Part shown: piece by piece, positions 1 through 41,765 of the stretch
Layout: each line of letters begins with the position of its first letter
Position numbering within the stretch: the stretch's first letter is position 1
From: Hermodice carunculata
Lineage: Eukaryota; Annelida; Polychaeta; Eunicida; Amphinomidae
Reading direction: 5' to 3'
DNA: 64,000 nucleotides
Assembly: GCA_964020975.1 (NCBI GenBank)
Contig: CAXHWN010002730.1
Location: forward strand, 1,607,801 to 1,671,800
The notes under the pieces: model-generated
Database searches by the model: none
Seen by the model: the letters and a program-made list of their open reading frames with translations, nothing else
What the model was told of the DNA's origin: nothing
Translations under genes and position numbers: made by a program

Positions 1-407
1 ATTTTGAGTTGTCCATGAAACTTCCAAAATATATAATTTATTCTCTCTCAGCACCTCTTACATTTATACTTAACCAGTCTTAATCCACCGGGATATTTCT
101 AATAGATAAATAATAACTGAAATTCAATGAATAGGTTCAATTGCACAATCAGTATAGTTTCGAGCTAATTTACGTCAGCACAGTTTGGGTCCATAAAGTG
201 TGTTCTTACCTTGAATGGATGTTCAATTCTGCATGTGTGGTTCATGCATTGATTTCTTTATGCAAATAACCCCATTGCACTGAATATGGCTTCCACCCTT
301 GCCTTGCCATAGGATAGGAAGCATGGCATCATTTAATAGGTGACTAGAAAGCCCTTCCAAGCCAAGCAAAAGGCAATTGCAGTGGTTCCAACTCTCTTTA
401 TAGCGAC
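1..407. other. non-coding flank, nothing recognised
   Basis: AT-rich sequence with no ORF that looks like protein. The open frame antisense at 223-510 is a shadow of the Tc1 remnant that follows. Confidence 0.5.
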
Positions 408-875
408 ATGCCATGTTTATCGCGAAACCAGTTACACCAAGCATTGGGCCTGGTGCAAGGTGGACTGACCCACATGGACATGGCCCACAGAATGGGGTGT
501 TCTCACACAATCATTAAGAGACTGATTGAATGGCACACAGACACTGACTCCTTAGCTGATAGGCATAGGCTTGGCTTTGAACTCGTGACCAAACCTGCCC
601 AAGACCGCCACATCAGGCTGATGCATCTGTGGGACTGGTTGTGCACAGTTGGCCATACTGCACAAGACACAATAGGGGTTCGTGACCATCAAATCAGGGG
701 CTCAACTGTTGAGAAGCAATTGCAAAATGCTCATCTGGCAGCAAGAAGACTCTACAGAGGGAACATTCTGACTGAACCTAGGCGACAAAGGAGGCTAGAG
801 AAGACAGCACTCGAGATGGACTCAAAGGCAAGGGAATGGTGTCCTATTCATAGACATTATTGCCCAAGTTCCTAA
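408..875 (+). pseudogene. Tc1/mariner-type transposase remnant, N-terminal DNA-binding half
   Basis: A 155-codon open frame reads as the N-terminal half of a Tc1-family transposase, the enzyme that cuts and pastes its own element. Residues 7-45 resemble the first helix-turn-helix of the paired-like domain (LVQGGLTHMDMAHRMGCS then a VxRLI-type recognition helix). Residues about 78-130 match the second half: a 'R-x-S-T-V' start, then the 'ARRLYRGNILTEPRRQRRLE' stretch, the family's 'gl.ar.P...p.Lt..hr..Rl' signature. The DDE catalytic domain is missing, since the frame stops soon after this linker. It is therefore a truncated dead copy. A second scrap of the same family lies 700 bp downstream. 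Confidence 0.72.
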
Positions 876-1574
876 TCTGTCAAACAAATCCCCCAAGTTT
901 CCTGATCACCAAAGTGCGAGGTCGCAAGTAATTAGAGGCCCAGGCAGGCAAAAATCGAAGGGGGTGTGGTTTAGACACATTAATGACGAGGGTTGTATTT
1001 GTTTTTGTCCATTAAGAAAGAAAAAAAGACAAATTATATCATTTGTACCTTTTTATTTCCCTACATTGCATCTGACTTTGCCACAGTCATTCTGTGGGTA
1101 TGAAAATAAAATTTAAACAATAAAGAAAACTGGTCGACCATAGGCCTAATAGCGGTATTGTTGAGTGGCCATGGCTTTAGCCCAAAATCTACATGGAACT
1201 AATTTGGTGGAGGGGAAAATTGTAAGGTAACATTACCTTGGAAAGGTATACCAACAAACATAACAAAGTATGCACACATGGAGCTCAACTGACTGAGGGC
1301 CGTCAGATTGGCCCCATCACTTGTGGCAGCATGGCGAAAATTGCCCGAACCTAGGGGTGATGATGAGACAGAGTCTGGTGATGATGAGACAGAGTCTGGG
1401 GAGTGTTTTGGACAGATATTAGAGGTCTCTGAAAAGAAGAATTTCCAGGAGAATGCTGCACACTTATGATTCTGCGTAGAACACCTTGGCCTTAAACTGA
1501 CGCCAGCTGATTGAAGCACTCCAAGAAGAGTGGAGTCACACTCTTCAAGTCAAAATCCAAAGACATATCGGCAG
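876..1574. other. decayed repeat sequence between two Tc1 scraps
   Basis: No gene. A 21-bp unit (ggtgatgatgagacagagtct) is tandemly duplicated at about 1364-1410 and would code an acidic heptapeptide twice on the + strand. The ORF on the opposite strand (1199-1519) is low-complexity and probably spurious. Confidence 0.4.
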
Positions 1575-1700
1575 CATGAGGTAAAGATGCTGAGAGTGTG
1601 TTAATGCCAGGCAGCAAAAAGACCCTACAGAGGCAAAATTTTCACCAGACCCAGGCAAAAAAGTAGGCTAGAGTAGTGTAGACAGCATTCCAGATGGAAT
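1575..1700 (+). pseudogene. second decayed Tc1-type transposase scrap
   Basis: This stretch aligns by eye with 715-805: 'gccaggcagcaaaaagaccc', 'tacagaggcaaaattttcac' and 'aggcaaaaaagtaggctaga' parallel 'ggcagcaagaagactctaca' and 'cgacaaaggaggctagagaa' in the first copy, with small indels. It is an older copy of the linker region with no open frame. Confidence 0.55.
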
Positions 1701-1721
1701 CATGGCAAAACTGAAAATAGA

Positions 1722-1876
1722 TTAATGACTTGAGATGGAATGCCCAGATCACGAAACCGTGATATTGATTTGTGGGCGTGGCCACAATTGAACTAGCAGT
1801 TATGTTCCACCGAGGCCATGCCTACAAATCAATATCACGGTTCAGCTCATCTAGACACTCCATCTCAAGTCATTAA
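1722..1876. repeat. near-palindromic MITE-like element
   Basis: The left arm starts ttaatgacttgagatgga and continues through cgtgatattgatttgtgggc. The right arm is its reverse complement with small differences and ends tccatctcaagtcattaa. The arms are about 60 bp around a 30-bp loop. Both ends carry TTAA, which could be part of the arm or a target duplication of the piggyBac kind. No coding capacity. Confidence 0.6.
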
Positions 1877-1995
1877 AGTATTTATAGTTTTGCTGAGTGC
1901 ACCATCGTACAACCAAAGTCCATGATTGTACATATTTTTTTTTTTTACTTTGACAAAATTTATAGACCCCTACCCACTAGGAACCTGATTTAAAT

Positions 1996-31688
<29,693 letters not shown>

Positions 31689-31880
31689 ATTTGATCCTCG
31701 CAGACACCAGCATACATGCAAGTGTGCATTGATGTAGACATTGCTCCCGTTGCATATGTTACAAGTTTAATTATCCTCACAGAGAATTGCTTTTATAAGA
31801 ATGTGACCTTATAATGTCACAGATTTGCACACAGAGACACTCACAAAACATTAAGTGTCGCTTGTTCATCATGCACATAG

Positions 31881-31886
31881 AATAAA
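31881..31886 (+). promoter_or_regulatory. polyadenylation signal aataaa of the receptor gene
   Basis: Canonical hexamer 193 bp after the proposed stop codon, on the gene strand. Confidence 0.45.
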
Positions 31887-31888
31887 CG

Positions 31889-33383
31889 TTTGTGTGCGCC
31901 AGTATTACTCTCTTATACTTACAGCCTGCATAGTCAATGGGGCTTGATGTATATTGTTTTCAGGTACAGGATGCAAGCATATGGTTTATATAATTTATAT
32001 CTTGGCACTATAGGTTTCATTTTTGACTTGTTTATGGGGCTGGAGTTTGTAGGGCCTATAAAGGCGACAGGGTAGACCTTCTGAATGGCTTAAAGGGGCA
32101 TTCAGTTCTTTGCCCAAAGGTGTCACACAGTGCATTTTTTTGTGAAATAACAGTCATGTTTCCATGCTGCCACACAGACCAAGCCTTTTCATAATTGTTG
32201 GAACATCACCTACTTACTAAATTTCTGTAAACGCGTAAACATTTATATACCATATATATTGCTATCTTTCTTGCTCAAATTTTACTGGAAAATCACAAAA
32301 GGCATAACAGTAATGGTGTGTTGGAGAAATGATTGGAAGGAACATGAAATATATTTGCGTCATGGTAAAGATACTGAGACAAAGCGATTCCTGCTTCAAG
32401 CATGGAAAAAGTAAATGAGAAATTACCAAGTACATAAAATTGGAAACCTCCTTTTGTAACCATGGAAATGATGACCTGTTCCATCCACTTTTCAGGATAA
32501 GCAGGGGATACATAAAGTTGAAAAGGTTAGTGCTATGAACCTTACAGTCTGGCAGACAATGGGTGCAGTGACAGAGTGGATTCTATCGGGGGAGGGGTGT
32601 CTCTCCATGATTAGGTAAAGTAATGTCCATGAAGGCCTTTTGCGCATATCGGGATACATAAATTAAATAAGGGAGATGCACAGTCGGCATATTGGATTTG
32701 TCGGCAGCAAAGCACGCAGGTCCCCATAGTACAATTTATCAGCTGACGTGACACCATCAGTATAGGAATACAGGCAGGCCGCGCGTATATCAGGCACCAT
32801 CTGTTTCTGGTCATTTGCTGGATTACCAAGACTGTCAGATTAACAAATCACAGTATATATCACCAGGATATATAGAAAATAAGAGACCGAATTTGCACCG
32901 ACCAATGAGTAAATAAGAGTGTAATCATATATATGTAATACCAATCATATGAAACTTTAATAGAAACGTGCTAATTACAGAAATTCTCAACATCATTCAG
33001 AAATTTATATTATTTGTTCGTATATTCATATGATTACACAAGTATTTGGACCAATTTGGTATTTAATTGTTCATTTTCGTGAAACGAAATCGGAAATCTT
33101 TTGTTGTTTCTGCGTATATTCATATGATCACACACGTACTTTTACTAATTTGTCATTTAATTGCTCATTTTGGTGAAAAGAAGTCAGAATTTCGTTTTTG
33201 TTTACTGCCCTCAGTTTTCATGTCCTTTTATTCTTTTTCAATGTGCCAAATCTTGGCAACATTGTTGCAACAAAATCCGTATTTGATTCTAAAAACTACA
33301 GCAACATGGTCACAGCAGCTAGCGCCTCTGTTGATGTTACCTGTGGCGTTTTGATATTGTCAATGTCAGACTGAGCTTCGTCA
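31889..33383. other. intergenic, nothing recognised
   Basis: AT-rich sequence with short frames only. The antisense frame at 32262-32513 has no family resemblance. Confidence 0.5.
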
Positions 33384-34040
33384 TCACTGCCATTCTGTTT
33401 TAAGAGAAATGATTCCTAACATGTCCTCCTGGGTCATTTCTTTTGCAAAAGCAATGTCATTATCTACATTTAGAAATTCGCGCGCAGACATATGGTCTGG
33501 CGGATCAATGGGTAGCTGGTTCACAAAGCCAAACAATTCAGCCACAGGTATTTCATCATCACAGTCAAAGTGACGACCATTGATCTCGTCACTGGGTCGT
33601 TGTCTTGCAATTAGACCTGTTAGTTGCCAGTACCTGTAAACAGCTTGCAGGAGCACTTCAGCTCAGCCTTCATTGACAAAATACAATTCCTCTATCAAAT
33701 TTAACTTTTCAGTAACCACATTGTCAATATTGTGCACTTTAATCTTGATCTGTTTTTTTCTGTAATGGATTTTAAAGTGACAACTGGCATCAATCGGATG
33801 TACATGGCTAGTAGTGTTGGGGGGGGGGGAGGTCAGGAATTGACAAATTCAAATGAGCTGCTGAGTCCCATGTAGCATTATCCATTAGCAATAGATATTT
33901 ACCCTTTCCGCATTTGGTGGCACGTTCAAAATTTCGAATGCAGCCTTGGAGAAATGGTATAAATTCCATGAGAACACTGACTTATACTTCATGGTGTCTA
34001 TGATTGCCCTGCAGGCCAATTAGCTGTAGATATGGATATT
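33384..34040 (-). pseudogene. pogo/Tigger-type transposase remnant
   Basis: On the - strand, 33656-33384 gives EIPVAELFGFVNQLPIDPPD, then MSAREFLNVDNDIAFAKEMT followed by EDM. This is the acidic C-terminal tail typical of pogo/Tigger (CENP-B/jerky-like) transposases. Upstream on the same strand, about 34030-33830, are GKYLLLMDNATWDSAAHLN, resembling the second catalytic Asp block (L-x-x-D-N-x-x-x-H), and a DTMKYKSVFSW stretch like the region after L-Q-P-x-D-Q-G-I-I. The order is disturbed and frames are broken, so this is a rearranged dead copy. It abuts LINE A on its left. Confidence 0.6.
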
Positions 34041-34042
34041 TC

Positions 34043-35975
34043 TCTGCATGGCCTTGCTTAAAAACTCCATAATCAGTGCCTTAGATCTTAATCCAAATAT
34101 TTCACTTGTCACCGGCGATTTCAACGATAGGTGTCCTAGATAGGATAGAGATCATTTCGAAAGTGAGCTCAGCCTACACTTTGTCAACCTTTTAGCCAGA
34201 ACTAATTTATCTCAACTTATTGACGAGCCTACACACTGAAATGAACTTTCAAAGAGCCTGCTTGATCTAATTATAACTGATTTGCCTGGTTATCGTCTAA
34301 ACTTGGGGACGCGGGCACCAATTCCTACCACTGATCATTCTGTTATTTATTGCACATTATCACTTCGTTATAATGTAGACAAGCCCTTCAAAAGAAAAAC
34401 CTGGGACTATAAACTAGCAAATTTTGTTGATTTATCTAGAAGTCTTTCAGATGCTCCTATTAACACTGATTTTGACATTTTTGATGACATAAACGATATT
34501 GTTTCTTTCCGGTCTGATCCTTTTATCAACGAATGCAAACAGTTCTTCCCTCTCGTGAAATTCTTAATCGTCCAAAAAACAAACCTTCCGTCACTTTTGA
34601 CATCAAGAAATTAATGAGGCAAAGGAATCGAGTGTGGTATAGACACAAACAGTTTTCCAAAAAACAACGACCCTTCACACTTGCTGAAGCTCTCAACTTA
34701 GACCATCTATTTCAGTTTTACGAATGAAAATGTAACATCGTGGTTAGCGCACTTAGAAGATCGATGAGATCTTACTTTGCCGAAATTCGTTCTGAACTTG
34801 ACTCAAATGACATAAATCCCAAGAGATGGTTGAACCTGAGAAAATGTTTTCTTGGTTCCAAAATTCATCATTCCATCCCTCCTCTTCTCGAAAATGGTCA
34901 TGCGTTCACCAGCCATGCAGACCAGTGTGATATATTTAACAGATACTTTCCTACTCAGTGTAAAACCCCAAATAGAGATTGGTCCTTTGCCGTTACCAGA
35001 GTTCTCTTTCCGAACTGAGACATGTCTAACCCTGGTCCACTTAAATGAGAACGAGGTTTTAAGTGTACAGCTATCTCGAAAGATTAGCTCAGCTTCAGGC
35101 CCTGATTGCATTGGGAATATTCTTTTAAAAACACAACGCCAGGTATTGCTCCTCTTTAACAAAATCCTTTAACCTTTGTCTCTCTGCATCCTGCTTCCTG
35201 AGCTTTGGAAAAAATATAATGTTCGATAGTTTATAAAAAGAATGACAAGTAAATCAAAGAAAATTACCGTCCTATTTCACTTTTGTGTAATGTGTCGAAA
35301 GTATTTGAACGTCTCATCTAAAATGTTCTTTATGAGTACCTCATGTGTCATGAACTATTGACTTCGGGAGGCTTTGGCTTTAAAGCAAATGATTCTACAA
35401 CTAATGAACTCATTAATATACTTCGTGACATTTATAATGGCCTTAAACTTGGACATAGGTACGCATGGTATTTCTTGATATCTATAAAGCTTTCGATCTT
35501 GTCTGGCATGAGAGACTCGTCTTGAAACTAAAACAACATGGTATTGTTGAATCTCTTTTAGGCTTGTTAACAGTTTTTTTTTTGTTAAACCATTATGAGA
35601 GAGTTACTTTTGGTGGCTAGTCTTCTGACTGGCTGCCGATAGAAGCTGGTGTTCCTCAAGGATCAATACTTGGCCCTCTTCTATTTTCAGTGTATATTAA
35701 CGGTATTATTAATGATATCTCTTGTGATATAAATCTTTTTGCAGATGACTCCAGTATTTTAGAAATTGTTGACGACCCTCATGTCGCAGTAAATCGGATC
35801 AACAGTGACCTTGTGAAAATTGTGCTTGAGGTAGATTTTGGAAAATTATATTTAATGCCTTAAAATCCATCTCCCTATTATTTTCGTCTAAACGTCAGAA
35901 ACAAGAACACCCTACTTTAAACTTAGATGATACCCGTACACCTGAATTAAACACTCACACTCATTTAGGTATAAT
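34043..35975 (+). pseudogene. LINE A: decayed Jockey/CR1-group non-LTR retrotransposon
   Basis: Sense-strand remnant of an APE-type LINE, truncated at both ends. It starts inside the endonuclease (SLVTGDFNDRCPR; then SLLDLIITDLPGYRLNLG and TDHSVIYC), runs through the linker (KPFKRKTWDYKLANF), the RT (GPDCIGNILL, GVPQGSILGPLLFSVYIN, LFADDSSILEIVDDP) and stops at HTHLGI of the post-RT region. Each stretch parallels LINE C residue for residue, so both belong to one family. LINE A keeps the FADD catalytic motif but has many stops and frame changes (for instance, stops within the endonuclease near 34140 and 34238), so it is the older copy. Confidence 0.85.
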
Positions 35976-36823
35976 TAGACAGTATCATTACCATATCCAA
36001 ACCGTAGTCCTTACGAAACAAATCCAAGTCAATTCCGACCAAAGGCAATGTTCCTTGTTTGAATTTACCCCAAAGAGACCAAAACGTAAGTGCAAAGGTC
36101 CATAGGGTCGAAAAAGCCATATCTAGTTTTAACATGACAAAATGCAAAAAGTTTTGTTTGAAATTATAGGCCTATTTCAGTAAACTGGCTTGAACAGGTG
36201 CATCATTCATGCACAACAGGACCATACAATTTATGAAAAGGGACCAAAATTTGCAGCACATCAGAGAATTTGTAAGCGGAGGTTCTTAGCTTGTTGAAAA
36301 TGTCAATAAAATTCAGTATTTAAAAAGGTACTACTTGCAACCACCATCTCAACAATGATCATCAACCATATAAGTCCACAAAGCGACACCAACACCAACA
36401 TCAATCCATCAGAAAAGCCCTCTATGCCTAAAATGACCATCAATGAGAATCCAAACAACATGATTATATAATAAGATGTGTTTTAGGCATGTAGTTAAAG
36501 ACATGATGTTGTTTTAAAGGAGATAAACTAAGAGTATTTCAAAAAGAAAAGTGTTTGAATTTGCAAATATAGTCAGTACATTGGTTCAAATGTTAAACAC
36601 CAGCCAGAAACAAGTGACATTAGGCTTCAAATCATTAAAACGTAGTCAAAAAATGCATTACAATATTCAAAATTTGTAAGGATAGCAGTCACATTTCAAG
36701 TTGGTTTCCAGAAGTATTTTGAAAGGACATTTAAATGTTCAAGAAAGCATATAATCCCACAAATCATCTAATAAGTCAATTATTAGGGTAATAATTTAGA
36801 ATTCCAAAAATCATTTTAAAGAA

Positions 36824-36855
<32 letters not shown>

Positions 36856-37804
36856 CATAACTGGTACTGGTACTAGTACTACTACTACAACTATATTATT
36901 ACTATACTGACACAAGTCCCCTTAATGGCAACGTTGAGTTACAGGTGGAAATTAACATGGTGTTTTTTGTTTCCACACAAGATCACACATACTGCGTTTG
37001 CTCTGCACAAGATTCACTTACACAGCTGTAACACAAACAACCACAAAGAATATTTTTTTGAGGTGAAACGACCTCATAGTGTTTCTTCGTCAATTTGAGG
37101 TCACTGATGCCTCATGACGTTGAAGACGTTTTGTTTAAAAATCCAAAGGTAAAAATTAAGCACGGTAATAGCGAATGATCAAAATTTGTATTATAAGTCA
37201 CCTGCCTGATGGTGAACCTTATCCATGTATGTGATTTCCTTCACCCACATCCATACCTCGCAGGCTTTACCCACTGTCAAACTAATATGAAGCTGACAAT
37301 TAAAATAAACTTTAGCTTAGTTTCTTTCTGACGTGAAATTGGAGATTTGAAAGGGCACAGTAATATTGCTCCAAGGATCAGCGTAGGATCTCATGAAGTT
37401 TGCATGCTATCCACATTGACATCGCTAGTGCGTGACACCCAGGAGCAGTATACTTTGCATGACTGGCTGTTGGTGGATGCTTGCGTAATGGACTGCATAT
37501 CTCGTATAGAATAGTGGCAACGCTGCATATTTAATTAGTTTAACAAAACTTCAAAGTATTAGTATGGGGTTTTTTTTCTTCAATCTTTTCGAGAAAATAA
37601 AAGGCATCCCTTCAATTTATACATATGATGCAAGAACGCATCATTTTAAGTAGGGTGTATGTTTAATATGTTTTGCCTTTTATATGATATATAGCACTAA
37701 TTTTGTAAGTTATGAATTTTTGTTTGCTGTATTGATTGTTCATTGCATGCACCATTGTTATTACCGAACCAAACCACGAATTAAACTGGGAGCATTAAAT
37801 GTTA

Positions 37805-37962
37805 AATGTGATATTCAGACACTCAAATCTGTGGAGATGTGCAAAATCTTCATGTATGACTGATTGTAGCCTGACAAAATTGAATGTGACATTCAGACAC
37901 TCGAATCTGTGGAGATGTGCAAAACCTTCATGTATGACTTATTGTAGCCTGACAAAATTAAT
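37805..37962. repeat. 78-bp tandem duplication
   Basis: The unit attcagacactcaaatctgt ggagatgtgcaaaatcttca ... tgtagcctgacaaaatt occurs at 37813 and again at 37891, two copies with a few mismatches. Confidence 0.9.
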
Positions 37963-38456
37963 AGTCTCTGATGTAATTTTTCTCAGAAAACTCTGATCAG
38001 GCAATCATGTGTCACTTGCCATTATGCCGTATAAATTGAAAATACTGGTTTTATTGTGTGGAAGCAATCAAAGAAGTGATGGAATTGGTTTGAAGCAGCG
38101 GACAGAGTAACACCTTGAATTTAGAAGGAAATATAAAATGACGCATTAGTTGTGAAGTGTAAGACTCTTGCTTGCTGGCAGACCAGTTAATATTTGATTA
38201 TGGTTGATGATGGGGTTTAAATAAACTTGAAATTTCTTAGATGCCAACCTATTGATTTGACTCAATTGAACTTGAACTGGTGAGACTGGTGACCATATCA
38301 TATTTAATTTCTTCTCTGGACAATCAAACTGCAGGCTGACTACATTGAAATTCGAAGTTTAGTTTCTGATGGTCCACTGTTTGGTACATATCTTATTCCC
38401 GAAAATCGAGAATACCTCACACATCTCCAACATATGATGCAGGTGGGTAAAATATG

Positions 38457-38504
38457 TTCCTAAACATCATAGTCATATATATATATAATTACGATGTTTA
38501 GGAA
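38457..38504. repeat. hairpin with 17-bp arms
   Basis: ttcctaaacatcatagt and attacgatgtttaggaa pair with one mismatch around a TA-rich loop. Possibly a MITE end. Confidence 0.6.
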
Positions 38505-39442
38505 TATATATATATATATATAAGCATACAAACATATACATGGGGGAATAGAGTCCAGTTGATTACTCCAATAATTCAAAACATAATTTCTACTGCTCTG
38601 GAATTTGTACATTTCGGAAACTGACTTCCACCTGATTGATCTCATTTTCTTTGGTTCTAGTAGATCGTGTCAGTGATTGGTCTTTGCAACAATCATAGCC
38701 AACAACAGCTCTGGTGCATTGAACACTATGCTTACATGGCAAAGACCCTCAAAATCCTCAACAAGTGGCTTAAAATGGTTTAGATGAATTCTGTTTTATC
38801 AATTACTATACAGAAACCTCAGACCTACTTTTATGGGTGACTGCCTGTCTCAAGGCAGGAGTGAATTTTTGTCTTCACTTTGGTATTGAAATCTATGTAT
38901 TACTTTGGTAATTCTGGAATCTCTTCTTTTTTGCTATATTAAACTTCCTTTGCTGTCAGTGTTGGGTTGGAATTTATGAATGTGGGAAATGTTTTTTTTT
39001 CTTAACTGTGTGGTAATTGTCTCCTTGTACAATTCAAATTCTTTTAGAAAATATTCAGGTCCATTGCATCTCTACTGTGATGAAGAATATAACCCTCTTA
39101 TGAATAAGTGGTATGCATCCATTATTAATATCTGGGTTAGGTAATATGATTGCTCATCTGCCCTGAGCACTTCAGAGATGATTTTATCAATCTCGTTGCC
39201 AGTGTAGTCGTGTGGATTTCGGGGTTTACTGTTGAAGTGGACAAAAGTGTTTATGTTATATGTGTTCACTTGTATCTGTTTGTGAGTTTGTTTACCTGTT
39301 TTGCAAAGAATGTACCGAATGAAAAACCATTTACACAGTTACTTGTTCTTGAACTTTGCTGGATTGAGCATTTGTGCAATGATTTTGCTGCAGTGAATGT
39401 CCCAAATCTGAATGAACACGTAATATTCTCTCGTTCCTTTAG

Positions 39443-39445
<3 letters not shown>

Positions 39446-39510
<65 letters not shown>

Positions 39511-39569
39511 TGTATATGTAAATATATATGTATGCATATATGCATCTATATGTAAATATATGTGTATAA

Positions 39570-39636
<67 letters not shown>

Positions 39637-39656
39637 CATATATATATACATATATA
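39446..39656. repeat. (TA)n-rich microsatellite tract
   Basis: Two long TA runs separated by TA-like sequence with tatatg/tacatg variants. Confidence 0.95.
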
Positions 39657-39760
39657 CAGTCAGGCCGCCTTTAACCGTCACTTGATAATTCGGCACCCTT
39701 GAAATTCGGCAGTAATGAGCTGTGAACGGATTTCCCCTATTGATTTACTACATGATAATC
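39657..39760. mobile_element. pogo/Tigger-like terminal inverted repeat remnant
   Basis: TA|CAGTcaggccgcctttaacc and then cggcacccttgaaattcggc has the form of a Tigger/pogo terminal repeat (TA target, CAGT start, 'taaccg...aattcggc' wording). Only this end is visible. The sequence breaks off into a second TA tract. Confidence 0.5.
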
Positions 39761-39772
39761 CTTTAGTTTATA

Positions 39773-39775
<3 letters not shown>

Positions 39776-39816
<41 letters not shown>

Positions 39817-39901
39817 TGTATATATAAATATATATGTATGTATATATGCATATATATGCGAATATATATGTGTATAAATATGTATTTATATATATATATA
39901 C

Positions 39902-39970
<69 letters not shown>
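39776..39970. repeat. (TA)n-rich microsatellite tract
   Basis: Further imperfect then perfect TA tract. All frames across it are artefacts. Confidence 0.95.
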
Positions 39971-41439
<1,469 letters not shown>

Positions 41440-41765
41440 CCTCACCAATGGTATCAAGGTATATTTAAACCATAGCATAAAGCCGCAATCTAAGAATACC
41501 TAGATAGTTACCATGGTATAGCTTTTACATCTAATGTTGATAAAGTTTTCACATCAGTTATTGAAAGACAGCATGGGTCATATTTGGAGAGGAAGCTTTT
41601 GGGAGAATTTCATGGAGCATGTAGAAGATATCGCCTAAAGGATCTCGGTTTACACTTAAGGGTCAGTGTTTTTTTTTAAGAAAAAGTAAACAAATTAAAA
41701 CATGGTTATCATTTTCGGATATTTCTAAGGTGTTGTACACGGTTACTAGAATTAGATTATTTCCC
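41440..41765 (+). pseudogene. LINE scrap of the LINE D family (RT palm/fingers)
   Basis: Reading the + strand gives YHGIAFTSNVDKVFTSVIER, then SYLERKLLGEFHGACRRYRL, then (after a small frame change near 41670) KTWLSFSDISKV. These match LINE D's YRGITVTSNVYKVFTSVMEG, KYLEREGILGELLGAYRKHR and KTWLSFLDISKA in the same order. It is a 330-bp dead fragment of the same family in the opposite orientation. Confidence 0.8.

Larger units (their letters stand above)
35976..39430. other. intergenic with small repeats, no gene seen
   Basis: Contains an (ATT/ATC) tract at about 36825-36900, a 78-bp tandem duplication at 37805-37962 and a perfect-stem hairpin at 38457-38504. Open frames are short and unremarkable. 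Confidence 0.5.

Noticed and set aside
1199-1519. Antisense frame over the duplicated 21-mer
   Set aside because: Low complexity (repeated SPDSVSS) and no homologous feel; an artefact of the tandem duplication.
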